Shown piece by piece: positions 52,336-62,299 of a DNA stretch of 64,000 nt. A model generated the notes under the pieces. That model worked only from the letters and a program-made list of their open reading frames with translations. It did not search any database and was not told the origin of the DNA. Numbering within the stretch: the first letter of the stretch is position 1; every line of letters starts with the position of its first letter. Source of the stretch: Bacillota bacterium (GTDB lineage: Bacteria > Bacillota > Clostridia > Peptostreptococcales > Anaerovoracaceae); the NCBI GenBank assembly GCA_019420525.1, contig JAHZHA010000029.1:62001-126000 (forward strand), given 5' to 3'. A program made the position numbers and the translations under genes.

Positions 52336-53447
52336 TAAGAATTTTGCAAATTGTAAAGCAAATGAATGTAGGTGGCATGGAAAGCAGACTAATGGATTTG
52401 TACAGAGTCATAGATAGAAACTATATTCAATTCGATTTTTATACTTGTTGCCCTGATAAGGGTGCGTTTGATGATGAGATAAAAGAATTAGGGGGAGAAA
52501 TATATTATAATTCGCCTTTAGAGGTAAAAAAATTATTTAAAATTCCTCACAGGTTCGAAGTATTTTTAAAAAAGCATCCCGAGTATAAAATAGTACATTG
52601 TCATCTTAACCAATGGTGTGGATGGATATTATATGGAGCTAAGAGTTTAAATGTACCTGTTCGTATTGCCCACTCACGAACGGCTCTCAATAATAGAGGT
52701 ATAAAAAATATTGTTAAAAATATTATTAAAATACCCGTTAATTTATCTGCGACACATAAATTCGCGGTTTCCAAGGAAGCTGCCATATGGTTATTTGGCA
52801 AAAGAACAGTCAAAAAAGGGAATGTGAATATTTTTCCTAATTCGATTGATTGTGAAAAATTTTTATTTAATCCTCAAGTAAGAAAAATAAAAAGACGTGA
52901 GTTAAATCTAGGAAATGCATTTACTTTAATTAATGTTGGTAATATTCGTCCAGAAAAAAATCATATATTTTTATTAAAGATTTTTTCTGAACTACAAAAA
53001 AAGTATGAAAATTCAAAACTGATAATAGTTGGAAAAGATAATATGAATGGCAAGATCCAACAAGAAGCAAAAAAGTTAAAAATAGAAAATAATATTTTAT
53101 TTTTAGGTTCTAGATCCGATGTACCGGAGTTGTTGCAGGCAGGAGATATATTTGTATTTCCGTCATTATATGAAGGTTTTCCAGGTGCAGTTTTAGAAGC
53201 AGAAGCTTCAGGTCTCCCTTGCATACTTTCTGATACGATCACGGATCAAGTTTGCTTGTGCAAAAATGTAAAATCGTTATCTTTAAAAAAAAGTGCAAAA
53301 ATATGGTCGGAAACAATTTTAATGTTCAAAGATTGTAACGACAATAGAAAAAAATTGCAAGAAAATTATAAGTTGGTTGACGAAGGATATGATATTCATT
53401 CATTGTCTGAAAAAATGACAAAGTTTTATCTAGATGCATCCAAATAA
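52332..53447 (+). CDS. EpsF-like glycosyltransferase family 4
   Basis: 371 residues from ATG 52332, which overlaps the previous stop (ATGA). MIRILQIVKQMNVGGMESRLMDLYR is the EpsF-type start; NVGNIRPEKNH and PSLYEGFPGAVLEAEASGLPCILSD follow. From here on the genes are very AT-rich, unlike the dehydrogenase and epimerase, which suggests a swapped cassette. Confidence 0.92.
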   Translation: MIRILQIVKQMNVGGMESRLMDLYRVIDRNYIQFDFYTCCPDKGAFDDEIKELGGEIYYNSPLEVKKLFKIPHRFEVFLKKHPEYKIVHCHLNQWCGWILYGAKSLNVPVRIAHSRTALNNRGIKNIVKNIIKIPVNLSATHKFAVSKEAAIWLFGKRTVKKGNVNIFPNSIDCEKFLFNPQVRKIKRRELNLGNAFTLINVGNIRPEKNHIFLLKIFSELQKKYENSKLIIVGKDNMNGKIQQEAKKLKIENNILFLGSRSDVPELLQAGDIFVFPSLYEGFPGAVLEAEASGLPCILSDTITDQVCLCKNVKSLSLKKSAKIWSETILMFKDCNDNRKKLQENYKLVDEGYDIHSLSEKMTKFYLDASK

Positions 53448-53648
53448 TTATTATCTAATTGTTTTATATGTTTTTTTATATAATCTTACATGATAAATTT
53501 CTGAGTTGAAATGTGTAGATTTGTCCAACATATGTTACACCTTAACGCAGAAAAGGAGAGGGGGATGGGCGGAATGAAAGTTTTTTTGCAAATAAAAGAT
53601 AAAGGGTTCTTCCATGATAAAATTTAAAATCATAGGAGGACTCTTTTT
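53448..53648. other. AT-rich spacer before the dead IS256 copy
   Basis: No gene; probably the left flank of the insertion. Terminal inverted repeats were not identified by eye. Confidence 0.35.
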
Positions 53649-54880
53649 ATGTCTAAACAAAAAAACCTGTACACCGGGTACAGATGACGAAAGGAAAACG
53701 TAGCATCTCCGACAGCTCCTGGAAGAATACGATATTCAGGCGGCTGAAGGTATTCAGAACGCTCCGAAAGATCTCTTAGGCGGAACGATTCAAGAAATGA
53801 TGGAAGCAGAAATGGACGATCATCTTGGATATGAGAAATCCCTGCGTTCTAATAGTGATGACTATCGCAACAGTTGCAAACGCAAACGCGTCAACAACAG
53901 CTATGGTGTTATGGAAATTGATATTCCCTAGGATAGAAAATCTGCTTTTCAGCCCTTGACCATGAAAAAACGTCAGAAAGACATATTCAATATCGAGCAG
54001 AAGATCATTTCCATGTATGCCAAGGGAATGGCCATCAGACAGATTTCTAAAACAATCGAAGATATTTACGGCTTTGAAGCTTCAGAAGGATTCATTTCCG
54101 ATGTTACAGATAAGATCCTTGCCCAGATAAAAGACTGACAGAATCGCTCTTTGGATGAAGTCTATCCGATTCTCTTTATCGACGCGATGCATTATTCAGT
54201 TTGGGATAATGGAGTAATTCGAAAATTAGCGGCATATGTAATTCTGGGGATCAATACAGAAGGTAAGAAGGAAGTTCTCACCATTCAGATCGGCGATAAC
54301 GAAAGCTCGAAATACAGGCTGGCTATTTTAAATGAATTGAAAAAACGCGGAGTAAAAAAACTGATTCTTTATGTGGATGGTTTCTCCGGAATCAAAGAAG
54401 CGATCACGGCAGCCTTTCCAAAAAGAGAATATCAATGCTGCATTGTACATCAGGTAAGAAATACTTTGAAATATATGCCGAAGAAAGACAGGAAGGCCTT
54501 CGCAGCGGATCTGTAAACCATTTATCAGGTATCAGATGAAAAGAAAGCGCTGGCGGCTCTGAACCGTGTAACGGAAAAATCGACTCCAAAATATCCGAAT
54601 TCCATGAAACGGTGGAAAGATAATTGGGATGCCAATTTCTCCGACTTTTAAATTTTCGGCAATTGTCCATAAGGTCATATACACAACCAATACCATCGAA
54701 TCACTGAATTTCGCCTATCGAAGACTAAACCGGCAAAGAAGCGGATTTCCGAGCGATACCGCTTTGCTAAAGGCACTATATCTGGCCACATTCGAGCGAC
54801 CGAAGCGACACCAAAAAATGGATTATTGCTGTCCAAAACCGGGCTCAGGTCTATGGAAAACTGAGTATCATGTATGAGGG
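53649..54880 (+). pseudogene. IS256-family (mutator) transposase, inactivated
   Basis: Transposase sequence is readable as MSKQK..., GTIQEMMEAEMDDHLGYEKS, IFNIEQKIISMYAKGMAIRQISKTIEDIYG, YPILFIDAMHYSVWDNG, KLILYVDGFSGIKEAI and IIYTTNTIESLN-like IYTTNTIESLNFAYRRLNRQRSGFPSD. It is broken by in-frame stops at about 53932, 54136 and 54517 and by a frame change near 54630, and the start is also disturbed. It inserted in the polysaccharide operon between the EpsF-like and polymerase genes, in the same direction, and is now a relic. Confidence 0.88.
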
Positions 54881-55123
54881 GCGGTTCCCAGAATAAAAGG
54901 AAGGATTGGTTAACAGCAGTCGGAAAAGCCATCTGTTGTTGACATACAATCCTTTGACAGGTATATATAAAACAAAGTGGAATATCTGATTTTTTGGTAT
55001 CCCATCAAACCTTGTCATAGAAGAAGCCTAATTACAGACTTTTTCACACCCTCGATATAGCCTTGAACTAATGTTTAATCCTTGAAAACGTCCAGACCTT
55101 CTAAAATAAAGTGAGAGATAAAT

Positions 55124-56260
55124 ATGAGTGCAATTATATATTTGAGTAAAATAGTAATGTATTATATAGTATGTTATATTGCATATATAATTATAAGTTG
55201 TAATAAAGCAAAATGGATTATCAAGTATGATAATAGGATAATCATTAACAAAAAAGGTAATAATAAAAATTATATTATGATTTTAGCTTGTTCGATCATC
55301 TTTGGTTTGGTTTCAATAGCAAGTTCTAAGATTCCATATCAGTCTGATCGGAAAAATTATGCTTTACGTTTTTATCATTATAATGATTTTGAAGATCCTT
55401 GGACAGCTGGTTTAAATTTAATTGCGAATTTTCTTCATTTATTCACTAAAAATCCTCAAGTTCTTTTTTTTTCTATTAGCTTTCTTTTTATGATGCTAAC
55501 GTTTATAGCATATTACAAATTTAAAATTAAAGCTCCTGATACATTTTTGTTTTTAGGATTAAGTCAATATTATATTTATAGTTTCTATTTATTGAAACAG
55601 GCTCCGGCTATAGCTATTGCAGCAATTTCTATTGCCTATTATTTTAATGAAAAGTATTTATGGAGTATTATTATTTTAATAATATCAACGTTATTTCATG
55701 AATCTGCAATAATATTATTCCCGTTATATATTATAATGTGGAAAAGTAATAAAAAATGGGTCAGATATTTAGGAGGCTTTTTATTAATAGTATGTGTAGT
55801 GGCATTCTCTCAGGTTTCAAGAACTATTACAAGTATATTGTCTCTTTGCCTGCCTAATATATTTACTGAAGTTGAAGGCTATTTAGATTTAACCGGCGCC
55901 ATGGTAGGCAGTGGAGAAAGTAATATATTAACGGTAGTTAAAGGCGCTCCATATTATTTAATAACAGGATTTGCTTTATTAAAAAGAAAGGAACTTAGAT
56001 TTAAAATTAAAAAATATGACCAATATCTACTGTTATCTATGTTTTCATCAAGTATGATATTTTTATCAATAAGGATGTACTGGATGTGGAGATTTGCCAC
56101 ATACACTTATTTTCCAATGTTTATCTTTTTATCAATGATACTAAATAAGAACAAAAATAAAATTGAAAATATTTTTATGAAATTTTGTGTTGGGATGTTG
56201 TTGTTTTTTATAAGTTTTCGATATTTATGTCAAATATTTTACCTATATGGAGGTTTTTAA
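55124..56260 (+). CDS. EpsG/Wzy-like polysaccharide polymerase
   Basis: 378 residues with about ten membrane helices and the EpsG pattern YQSDRKNYALRFYHYNDFEDPWTAG, LSQYYIYSFYLLKQAPAIAIAAISIAYYF and STLFHESAIILFPLYI. It should join lipid-linked repeat units outside the membrane. Very AT-rich. It follows the dead IS by 243 bases, so polar effects of the insertion are possible. Confidence 0.85.
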   Translation: MSAIIYLSKIVMYYIVCYIAYIIISCNKAKWIIKYDNRIIINKKGNNKNYIMILACSIIFGLVSIASSKIPYQSDRKNYALRFYHYNDFEDPWTAGLNLIANFLHLFTKNPQVLFFSISFLFMMLTFIAYYKFKIKAPDTFLFLGLSQYYIYSFYLLKQAPAIAIAAISIAYYFNEKYLWSIIILIISTLFHESAIILFPLYIIMWKSNKKWVRYLGGFLLIVCVVAFSQVSRTITSILSLCLPNIFTEVEGYLDLTGAMVGSGESNILTVVKGAPYYLITGFALLKRKELRFKIKKYDQYLLLSMFSSSMIFLSIRMYWMWRFATYTYFPMFIFLSMILNKNKNKIENIFMKFCVGMLLFFISFRYLCQIFYLYGGF

Positions 56261-56261
56261 A

Positions 56262-57143
56262 ATGCAGGAATTCTTAACAATATATACAGCAACTTATAAT
56301 AGGAAACGATTGTTGGAACGATTATACGAAAGCTTATGCAAACAAACATGTAAAAATTTTCGTTGGATGATTGTTGATGATGGTTCTACAGATGGTACAA
56401 AAACAGAAATAGACGGCTGGATTAACGAACATAAGATTATAATTGAATATTATTACAAAATGAATGGAGGAATTCATACAGCGCGAGATTTCGCTTATCA
56501 AAACATTAAAACAGAACTTTTAGTAGGAATAGATTCAGACGATTGGATAAAAGAAAATTTTGTTGAGGAGATTTTTATTATTTGGTCATCAAAGCCAAAC
56601 AATATTGAATATGCAGGTATTTTTATGCCAATACAGATATACGGAAAATCGGCAAATTTGTTACCTAATATTTTAGCGGCCACCTATCAACAACTGACAT
56701 ATAAATATAAATATAAAGGTGATAAAACAACTATATTACGTAGTGATATTATAAAAACATTACCAATATCACCTTGCTATGTTAATGAAAAACTTGTTCC
56801 CGAAAGTTATAAATGGATACAACTTCCCAATATACCGTTTTTGATATCAAATAATTCATTTAAAATCGTTGAGTATCAAAGTGACGGAATATCAAGTAAT
56901 CAACGTAGGAATTGGTTTGAAAACTTAAATGGATTTAGGGAAAATTATAGACAACATATTATAAGCTCAAAATATTTAAAACCAAAAATGAAGGGACATA
57001 TTGGATATATATTATGTAGTATATATCTAAAAGATAAACATATGATTAAACATTCACCCCGTCCGTTAGTAACATGTCTGCTTTTCCCATTTACGTATTT
57101 TGTATTTTTATATACAAAATATAAATGGAAAAAATATCTTTAA
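56262..57143 (+). CDS. Glycosyltransferase family 2
   Basis: 293 residues from ATG 56262 (GGAGGTTTTT upstream). GT-A motifs FLTIYTATYNRKRLLERLYESL, WMIVDDGSTDGTK, and LLVGIDSDDWI (DxD). A C-terminal hydrophobic end suggests membrane association. It starts right after the polymerase stop. Confidence 0.92.
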   Translation: MQEFLTIYTATYNRKRLLERLYESLCKQTCKNFRWMIVDDGSTDGTKTEIDGWINEHKIIIEYYYKMNGGIHTARDFAYQNIKTELLVGIDSDDWIKENFVEEIFIIWSSKPNNIEYAGIFMPIQIYGKSANLLPNILAATYQQLTYKYKYKGDKTTILRSDIIKTLPISPCYVNEKLVPESYKWIQLPNIPFLISNNSFKIVEYQSDGISSNQRRNWFENLNGFRENYRQHIISSKYLKPKMKGHIGYILCSIYLKDKHMIKHSPRPLVTCLLFPFTYFVFLYTKYKWKKYL

Positions 57144-57164
57144 ACAACTGTATTTGGTGGAAAA

Positions 57165-58610
57165 ATGGAAAATATATATAATAAAAGAAATATTTTGCAC
57201 GGAATATTATGGAAGTTCATGGAGAGAGGTCTATCTATTCTTGTGACATTTGCCGTAAATATAATGCTAGCTCGCTTATTAGATCCGAAGGTTTTCGGCC
57301 TTGCGGCTATGATAACTGTTTTTGTAACACTGAGTAATATTTTTGTTACAAGCGGATTAGGGAACGCATTAATACAAAAAAAAAATGCAGATGAACTCGA
57401 CTTTTCAACTATGTTTTGGATGAATATGGGGGTTTCAGTCCTTATATACTTGATACTGTTTCTTATAGCACCGATTATTGCAGACTTTTACGGATATTCT
57501 GTCTTGACACCAATGTTAAGAATTCTTAGTATACAGATATTAATTGCAGCTTTGAATTCTATTCAGTGTGCATATATATCTAGAAACATGATGTTTCGAT
57601 ACTATTTTTATAGCACATTGTCTGGAAAGATAGCTTCAGGATTTATTGGGATTGTAATGGCCTTGTTAGGACTGGGAGTATGGGCTTTAATTGGACAATC
57701 TTTAAGTTTAATTTTGCTTGAAACTTTAATTTTATGGTTTAAAGTGAGATGGAGACCTAAGAAAGTTTTTTCTTGGTCACGTGCAAAATCTTTATATGCA
57801 TTTTCTTGGAAAATTATGCTGACAAGTTTTATTGAAGCTATTAGGGATCAATTAAGGAATTTACTAATAGGGAAGAAATATTCCTCTTCGGATTTAGCAT
57901 ATTATGATAAAGGACAGCTATTCCCAAATAGTATTATCACTAATATATCTTCATCCTTAGGAACTGTAATGTTTCCTGTAATTTCTAATGCACAATATGA
58001 AAAGAATCGTCCCCTAACGCTGTGCAGACGTTGGATTAGTATGTTTGCATACGGAGGTTTCCCTATATTAACGGGACTAATAGTTGTTGCGAATCCTTTT
58101 ATTAGTGTTATATTAACTGAAAAATGGCTTCCAGCAGAGTTTTTTTTACAATGTTCATGCTGTATTTATGCGGCGTGGATTGTAGAGGTACCAATCAGAG
58201 AAACACTTAAATCTTTAGGATACGCGGGAATTTGTTTGAAGATTCAAATTATAAAGACAGTATTAGCAATTACAGTGCTGATCATTGTAGCAGATTTCGG
58301 AGTAAAAGTAATTGCAATAAGTATGGTTGTATGTGCTTTCATTAATATTTTAATTAGCGTATTTTATGGAAATAAATATATCAAATATACGCCTAAATTG
58401 ATTTATGAAGACATAGGAAACACCCTGTTGATTAATATAATAATGGGTATTATTATTTATTTACTTAATTTTTTTGATTTATCAAGTTTTATATGCTTGA
58501 TAATGCAAATAATTTTAGGTGTTATAATATATATATTGTTATCGTACATGTTTCAAAATAAAAACTTTAAAATTGCCATAGAATTCTTAAAAGAAATTGT
58601 TAAAAAATGA
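57165..58610 (+). CDS. Wzx/MOP-family repeat-unit flippase
   Basis: 481 residues with about 12-14 helices. The N terminus (ILWKFMERGLSILVTFAVNIMLARLLDPKVFGLAAMITVF) and SSSDLAYYDKGQLFPNSIITNISSSLG are typical of the WzxC-type group. It flips lipid-linked oligosaccharides to the outer face. Last gene of the locus; no terminator hairpin was seen. Confidence 0.93.
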   Translation: MENIYNKRNILHGILWKFMERGLSILVTFAVNIMLARLLDPKVFGLAAMITVFVTLSNIFVTSGLGNALIQKKNADELDFSTMFWMNMGVSVLIYLILFLIAPIIADFYGYSVLTPMLRILSIQILIAALNSIQCAYISRNMMFRYYFYSTLSGKIASGFIGIVMALLGLGVWALIGQSLSLILLETLILWFKVRWRPKKVFSWSRAKSLYAFSWKIMLTSFIEAIRDQLRNLLIGKKYSSSDLAYYDKGQLFPNSIITNISSSLGTVMFPVISNAQYEKNRPLTLCRRWISMFAYGGFPILTGLIVVANPFISVILTEKWLPAEFFLQCSCCIYAAWIVEVPIRETLKSLGYAGICLKIQIIKTVLAITVLIIVADFGVKVIAISMVVCAFINILISVFYGNKYIKYTPKLIYEDIGNTLLINIIMGIIIYLLNFFDLSSFICLIMQIILGVIIYILLSYMFQNKNFKIAIEFLKEIVKK

Positions 58611-59026
58611 CATGTCTTATTCTAAGGTGTGATTAAAATCTAACGCGCAAAAAATTATTCATAGATGAATAAGACAAAGTAAGGAACGCCGTATTTGATT
58701 GTTTGCTTTTATGTCTTGAAATAATATGAAATATCCTTTCAAGAATAACGGAACAAAGTTATTGTTCTTGATTACATTTTTGATGATGACATATCAGAAT
58801 TGGAAAGCAGAACGCGGAATCCGGGAGATGTGCAGGGATGCATGGAGGGGGAACAGAACCTGCAGAAGAAATTTCTGTGAGGTACTTTTCTATATAGTTC
58901 GACAATTATTTCGATGAAATCTTGTCCGGAAAGGCAAAGATGCCTCAAACCCCATCCAAACTCGGATAAAAAGTCTGGAAGAAAGCAATGAAAGCAAAAG
59001 ACTAACTATGTGTAGTCAAGCGATTT
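58611..59026. other. Region of unrecognised remnants downstream of the flippase
   Basis: Only short, start-poor frames are present (for instance 58726-58917). They look like decayed mobile-element or gene debris, but I cannot assign them. Confidence 0.35.
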
Positions 59027-59625
59027 TTAAATAAAAATTGCAGTGAATCTTGAGAATTGAATAATGACATGACAAAACAGACAAGCGAAGCTTGCCTTAA
59101 AAAGACAGAATATAGAGTAACCGGTCGGAACGCTTCTTTGCCAGGTAATTCGCAAGGTTTTGTCTCGAATAGCTACGAGGCGGGCAGCCTGAAACACAGC
59201 CCATCTGAGGTATGTAGAGCTACGTTTGACCATTGTGGAGTGTGAGGCGATGTATTTGCCTGATTGATAAGTTGATGGATCAAGCCCTGCAAATGCCTGC
59301 AGCTTTGAAGGATTGGAGAAGTTATCAATATCTCCAATCTCTGCCGGAATGATGGCCGCAAGCGTGTAGCTGATCCCGGGGATGGTAAGCAGAGGCGTAT
59401 CAAGTCCCTGACAATAGGTTTTATCTTTTTGTCGAGAGCATCGAGTCCTGCTTTTGCATTTTTAACAGGCTCGCCGTTCAGAGCATTCAGGATCGTTTCA
59501 AGAAGTCTGTTAAAACCAGCCCGGTTATTGGGAATCCTGAGATTGTCCGCATAGACTGCACCATCCGAATCAATGATGCAGCAATCGTGTTTGGATTTGG
59601 CAACGTCGATACCGATATAGAGCAC
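59027..59625 (-). pseudogene. IS110-family transposase, truncated and frameshifted
   Basis: On the minus strand the start MLYIGIDVAKSKHDCCIIDSDG with the DEDD-type first Asp, then NLRIPNNRAGFNRLLE, is intact. About 60-70 codons in, a large internal part is deleted (KNAKAGLDALDKKIKPIVRD). The C-terminal transposase part continues in another frame (MVKRSSTYLRWAVFQAARLVAI, 59233-59027). It cannot be active. Confidence 0.82.
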
Positions 59626-59912
59626 AGAAAACCTCCTTTGATGATGGGGAAATAACTTTCAACGCTGTGTATCCGCAGTACTCTATGCCGAATGTATCCT
59701 TGCTGTATATAAAACGTCATGCGTTATCTAACTCATTAACACTTAGACATAGAGCTGTGGTTAGAGCCTTTAAAAAAACAGTCAGCAATAGGGTGCTGCT
59801 GTAGGAGATGAAACTAATCCACAGCGTCTATATAAAAGTATATAGAGAAATTCAAAGAAAAGAAAATGATATGAACTTCCCTATGAGTTCAATATACAAG
59901 GAGATGCAATGA
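59626..59912. other. 5' flank of the IS110 relic and leader of the ASCH gene
   Basis: No gene. In intact IS110 elements the non-coding end upstream of the transposase encodes a bridge RNA; this flank might hold a remnant, not demonstrated. Confidence 0.35.
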
Positions 59913-60299
59913 ATGAAGAAGGTGATATTTTCTCTGAAGCCCGCCTGGGCGGAGAAGATTCTATCGGGGGAAAAGAAGGTGGAATTCCGTAAGAGCGTCT
60001 GCACGGAGAGCGTGGACCGGATTCTGCTCTATGAGACTTCCCCTGTCAGAAAGATCACAGGCGAGGTCAGCGTGGATGTGATCGTCTCCGGCACGCCGGA
60101 GGAAGTATGGGAAAAGCTGGGCGCCAAAGCGGCGATGACGAAGCGGGAATATGACCGGTATTATCGGAAGAAAGATCGTGCGGTGGCCTACTGCCTTTCT
60201 CATCCCGTCCGGTACGAACGGGAGCGGGATCTGGAGGAATACGGCATCACGTCTGCTCCCAGGTCTTTCGTGTATGTGGAGTGCGGGGAAGAGGAGTGA
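59913..60299 (+). CDS. ASCH-domain protein
   Basis: 128 residues with the ASCH fold signature at the N terminus: FSLKPAWAEKILSGEKKVEFRKS, then ILLYETSPVRKITGEV. ASCH domains resemble PUA domains and are thought to bind RNA or modified nucleotides. AAGGAG is 9 bases upstream. A strong terminator follows, so it is a single-gene unit. Confidence 0.88.
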   Translation: MKKVIFSLKPAWAEKILSGEKKVEFRKSVCTESVDRILLYETSPVRKITGEVSVDVIVSGTPEEVWEKLGAKAAMTKREYDRYYRKKDRAVAYCLSHPVRYERERDLEEYGITSAPRSFVYVECGEEE

Positions 60300-60405
60300 A
60301 ATTCCTCAGAGAAGGCCGGAGAAAAGTCACTGAGAAAACCGTGAAAAAGGAAAAATCGAAAACGTAAAAAAAAACAGAATCATACAGAGCGGAATTCCGC
60401 GTGAC

Positions 60406-60464
60406 AGAAAAGTCCGGGGCCGGATGCGTATAGATGTCCGGTTTCGGGCTTTTCTGCTTTTTTT
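60406..60464 (+). terminator. Intrinsic terminator after the ASCH gene
   Basis: A 19-bp stem of Watson-Crick and G-U pairs (arms 60406-60424 and 60437-60455), followed by CTG-like GC and seven Ts. Confidence 0.85.
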
Positions 60465-60900
60465 GACCCGCTGAATCGCATATCAGAATTAAACGATGCA
60501 ATATTGCAAACATCTATGCAATTCCTGCGAAAGCACTCAAAAAGACGGTGTCGCAAGGCACCGTCTTTTTGAGTGCTTACCACGCTTCGACTAAAGTAGC
60601 CAAGTTTACAGGAAAGAATCAAAAGTCACAGTTGATTATATTGAAGGCGGAAACAATAAGGAAATGCTTTTTTGAACAGACGCTATTTATTCTGGAAGTG
60701 GCGCAGCATGACGGGAACAGCAACCAGATCTATTTCCGGAGAATACAGAAAGATACACATGTTTGAAACAGGTTAGGATTAAATGGGAATAAATGTAAAT
60801 TTTTTTTAAAGATACTGGAGAAACAATTTTGCATATGATATGATAAGAATATAATAGAAACGGCAAATATAATAATGAATGCAATATGTAGAATAATAAG
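60465..60900. other. Intergenic region before the SecB-like trio
   Basis: It holds the 22-bp hairpin at 60531-60578 and a possible promoter TTGCAT (60829-60834) with TATAAT (60850-60855), spacing 15. No credible gene. Confidence 0.45.
60531..60578. repeat. Perfect 22-bp hairpin with GCAA tetraloop
   Basis: Arms 60531-60552 and 60557-60578 pair fully (one G-U). A run of five As on one arm pairs five Ts. It could be a bidirectional terminator, but no T tract follows. Confidence 0.7.
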
Positions 60901-61356
60901 ATGACGAGAGAACGAGCTGAAAAAAAGTTTCCTTCATATTTTGAGAATTTTACAATGCCTGAATGGGCGAGAGAACAGGAACTTGAAGTATATCGGGCAT
61001 GTGCTACTGGAAAGGTGGATCATGCGTCCTTTTTAAATTCATACGAAGAAAATAATTTTCGTATACGTTCAGGTGGAAGTGAGAGTGATCCACAAGAATA
61101 CTCATTATCTACATATACAAAATTTAAAGATGTAAAAAGATTTATGAGTATGGATAGCCGTTATGGTGTACCTTTTGTTATAGCAAAAGGTATAACAAAG
61201 CCAATCCATGGTATTTGTCTGGAAACAAAAGAGTGGAAGAGAAAACAAGGATTGAAGTATAGAGGCTCTCATGTGGACTGGTGGCTATATGAAGACGCGA
61301 CACCATGGATAGAGTTTAAGGAAGTGACAGAAGATGAATGTAGAAAAAATATTTAG
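60901..61356 (+). CDS. Hypothetical protein, first gene of an AT-rich trio
   Basis: 151 residues, soluble, no recognised family. Conserved-looking blocks are YSLSTYTKFKDVKRFMSMDSRYGVPFVIAKGITKPIHG and GSHVDWWLYEDATPWIEFKEV. The ribosome binding site is weak. Its end overlaps the next gene by 23 bases, implying translational coupling. Confidence 0.65.
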   Translation: MTRERAEKKFPSYFENFTMPEWAREQELEVYRACATGKVDHASFLNSYEENNFRIRSGGSESDPQEYSLSTYTKFKDVKRFMSMDSRYGVPFVIAKGITKPIHGICLETKEWKRKQGLKYRGSHVDWWLYEDATPWIEFKEVTEDECRKNI

Positions 61357-61909
61357 AAAAATTCCTGAATTTAGCGAAATTACGATGGATATAATTTTAT
61401 TTGAAAGCAAGTATCCCGTAATGTTCACTTGTAAAAATAATGGAGAAATTTATTTGTTTATTTGTTGTTTGGTGAGTGCAGACAAGGTGAAATGGATTGG
61501 TACCAGGACAGATTATAACAATTTGATTGAACTTCTGGAAAATAGGATTACAATTCGTGATGCCTTCTTGAATGTTACAGATGAAAAACAGTTGATAGAA
61601 TATGATGGCTTAAAGGTATCCTGTTTTGAAACAGAAGCAAAAGATATTCCGGATAAATTATTGCCAACTGCAGGGGAATATATGGATACAGAAGAGGGAG
61701 AATTTGACGAAGAAATCAAAATTTTTCAATTTCGAAATCAAAACTTTGAATATAAGCTTCCACTTTTTATTAACCAATTTTATGCTTTTGATTTTGGGGT
61801 TAAGAAGTTTAATCTGCCGGATGAATTCTTTAATACTGATTTAAAATGCAATGATAAAATTTCTTTTAGTATGATGAGAGAAATAAATCGTAATGTAAAG
61901 TATGCATAG
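61334..61909 (+). CDS. Hypothetical protein, second gene of the trio
   Basis: 191 residues, acidic, with a hydrophobic stretch IYLFICCLVSADKVKWIG typical of small beta domains. I cannot assign a function. It overlaps the first gene and is followed 12 bases later by the SecB-like gene, so the three are one unit. Confidence 0.65.
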   Translation: MNVEKIFRKIPEFSEITMDIILFESKYPVMFTCKNNGEIYLFICCLVSADKVKWIGTRTDYNNLIELLENRITIRDAFLNVTDEKQLIEYDGLKVSCFETEAKDIPDKLLPTAGEYMDTEEGEFDEEIKIFQFRNQNFEYKLPLFINQFYAFDFGVKKFNLPDEFFNTDLKCNDKISFSMMREINRNVKYA

Positions 61910-61921
61910 CGAGGCAATGGA

Positions 61922-62299
61922 ATGGGCGATTTCAAATTAAAAAAACACAAAGTACAAGAGGCTCGTTTCTGTGAAAATATAGAAATAGAGAAGAATAATG
62001 ATATAGAAGTTGGTGTGCAGGGAAGCATTTTAATCCCTAAAAACTTTGAACTTAACAAAAATATAATAGTACAATTAAAGTTTCGATTTGGCAAAGAAGA
62101 GGAGAGGTTGTTTTTATATCTGGAAACTATTTCAGTTTTTGAACCGGTAGATACAGTAACTGAGGTTGACAAAGGAGTAGTAGAAAAGCAATGTATACCT
62201 GTTGCATTGGGTGAATTAAGGAAAACGGTAAAAATGGTAACAGAGTCATTTGGCATGCCGCCATTAGATTTGCCACCTTTCGATGGGGAGAATCTATAG
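61922..62299 (+). CDS. SecB-like chaperone
   Basis: 125 residues resembling SecB: alternating strands (IIVQLKFRFG, RLFLYLETISVFE), the CIPVALGELRKTVKMVTESFGMPPLDLPPF end that mirrors the conserved SecB helix and Leu-Pro-Pro tail. Classical SecB is absent from most Firmicutes; solitary SecB-like proteins there usually serve a linked toxin-antitoxin or another client. The two upstream genes may encode such clients. Confidence 0.68.
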   Translation: MGDFKLKKHKVQEARFCENIEIEKNNDIEVGVQGSILIPKNFELNKNIIVQLKFRFGKEEERLFLYLETISVFEPVDTVTEVDKGVVEKQCIPVALGELRKTVKMVTESFGMPPLDLPPFDGENL

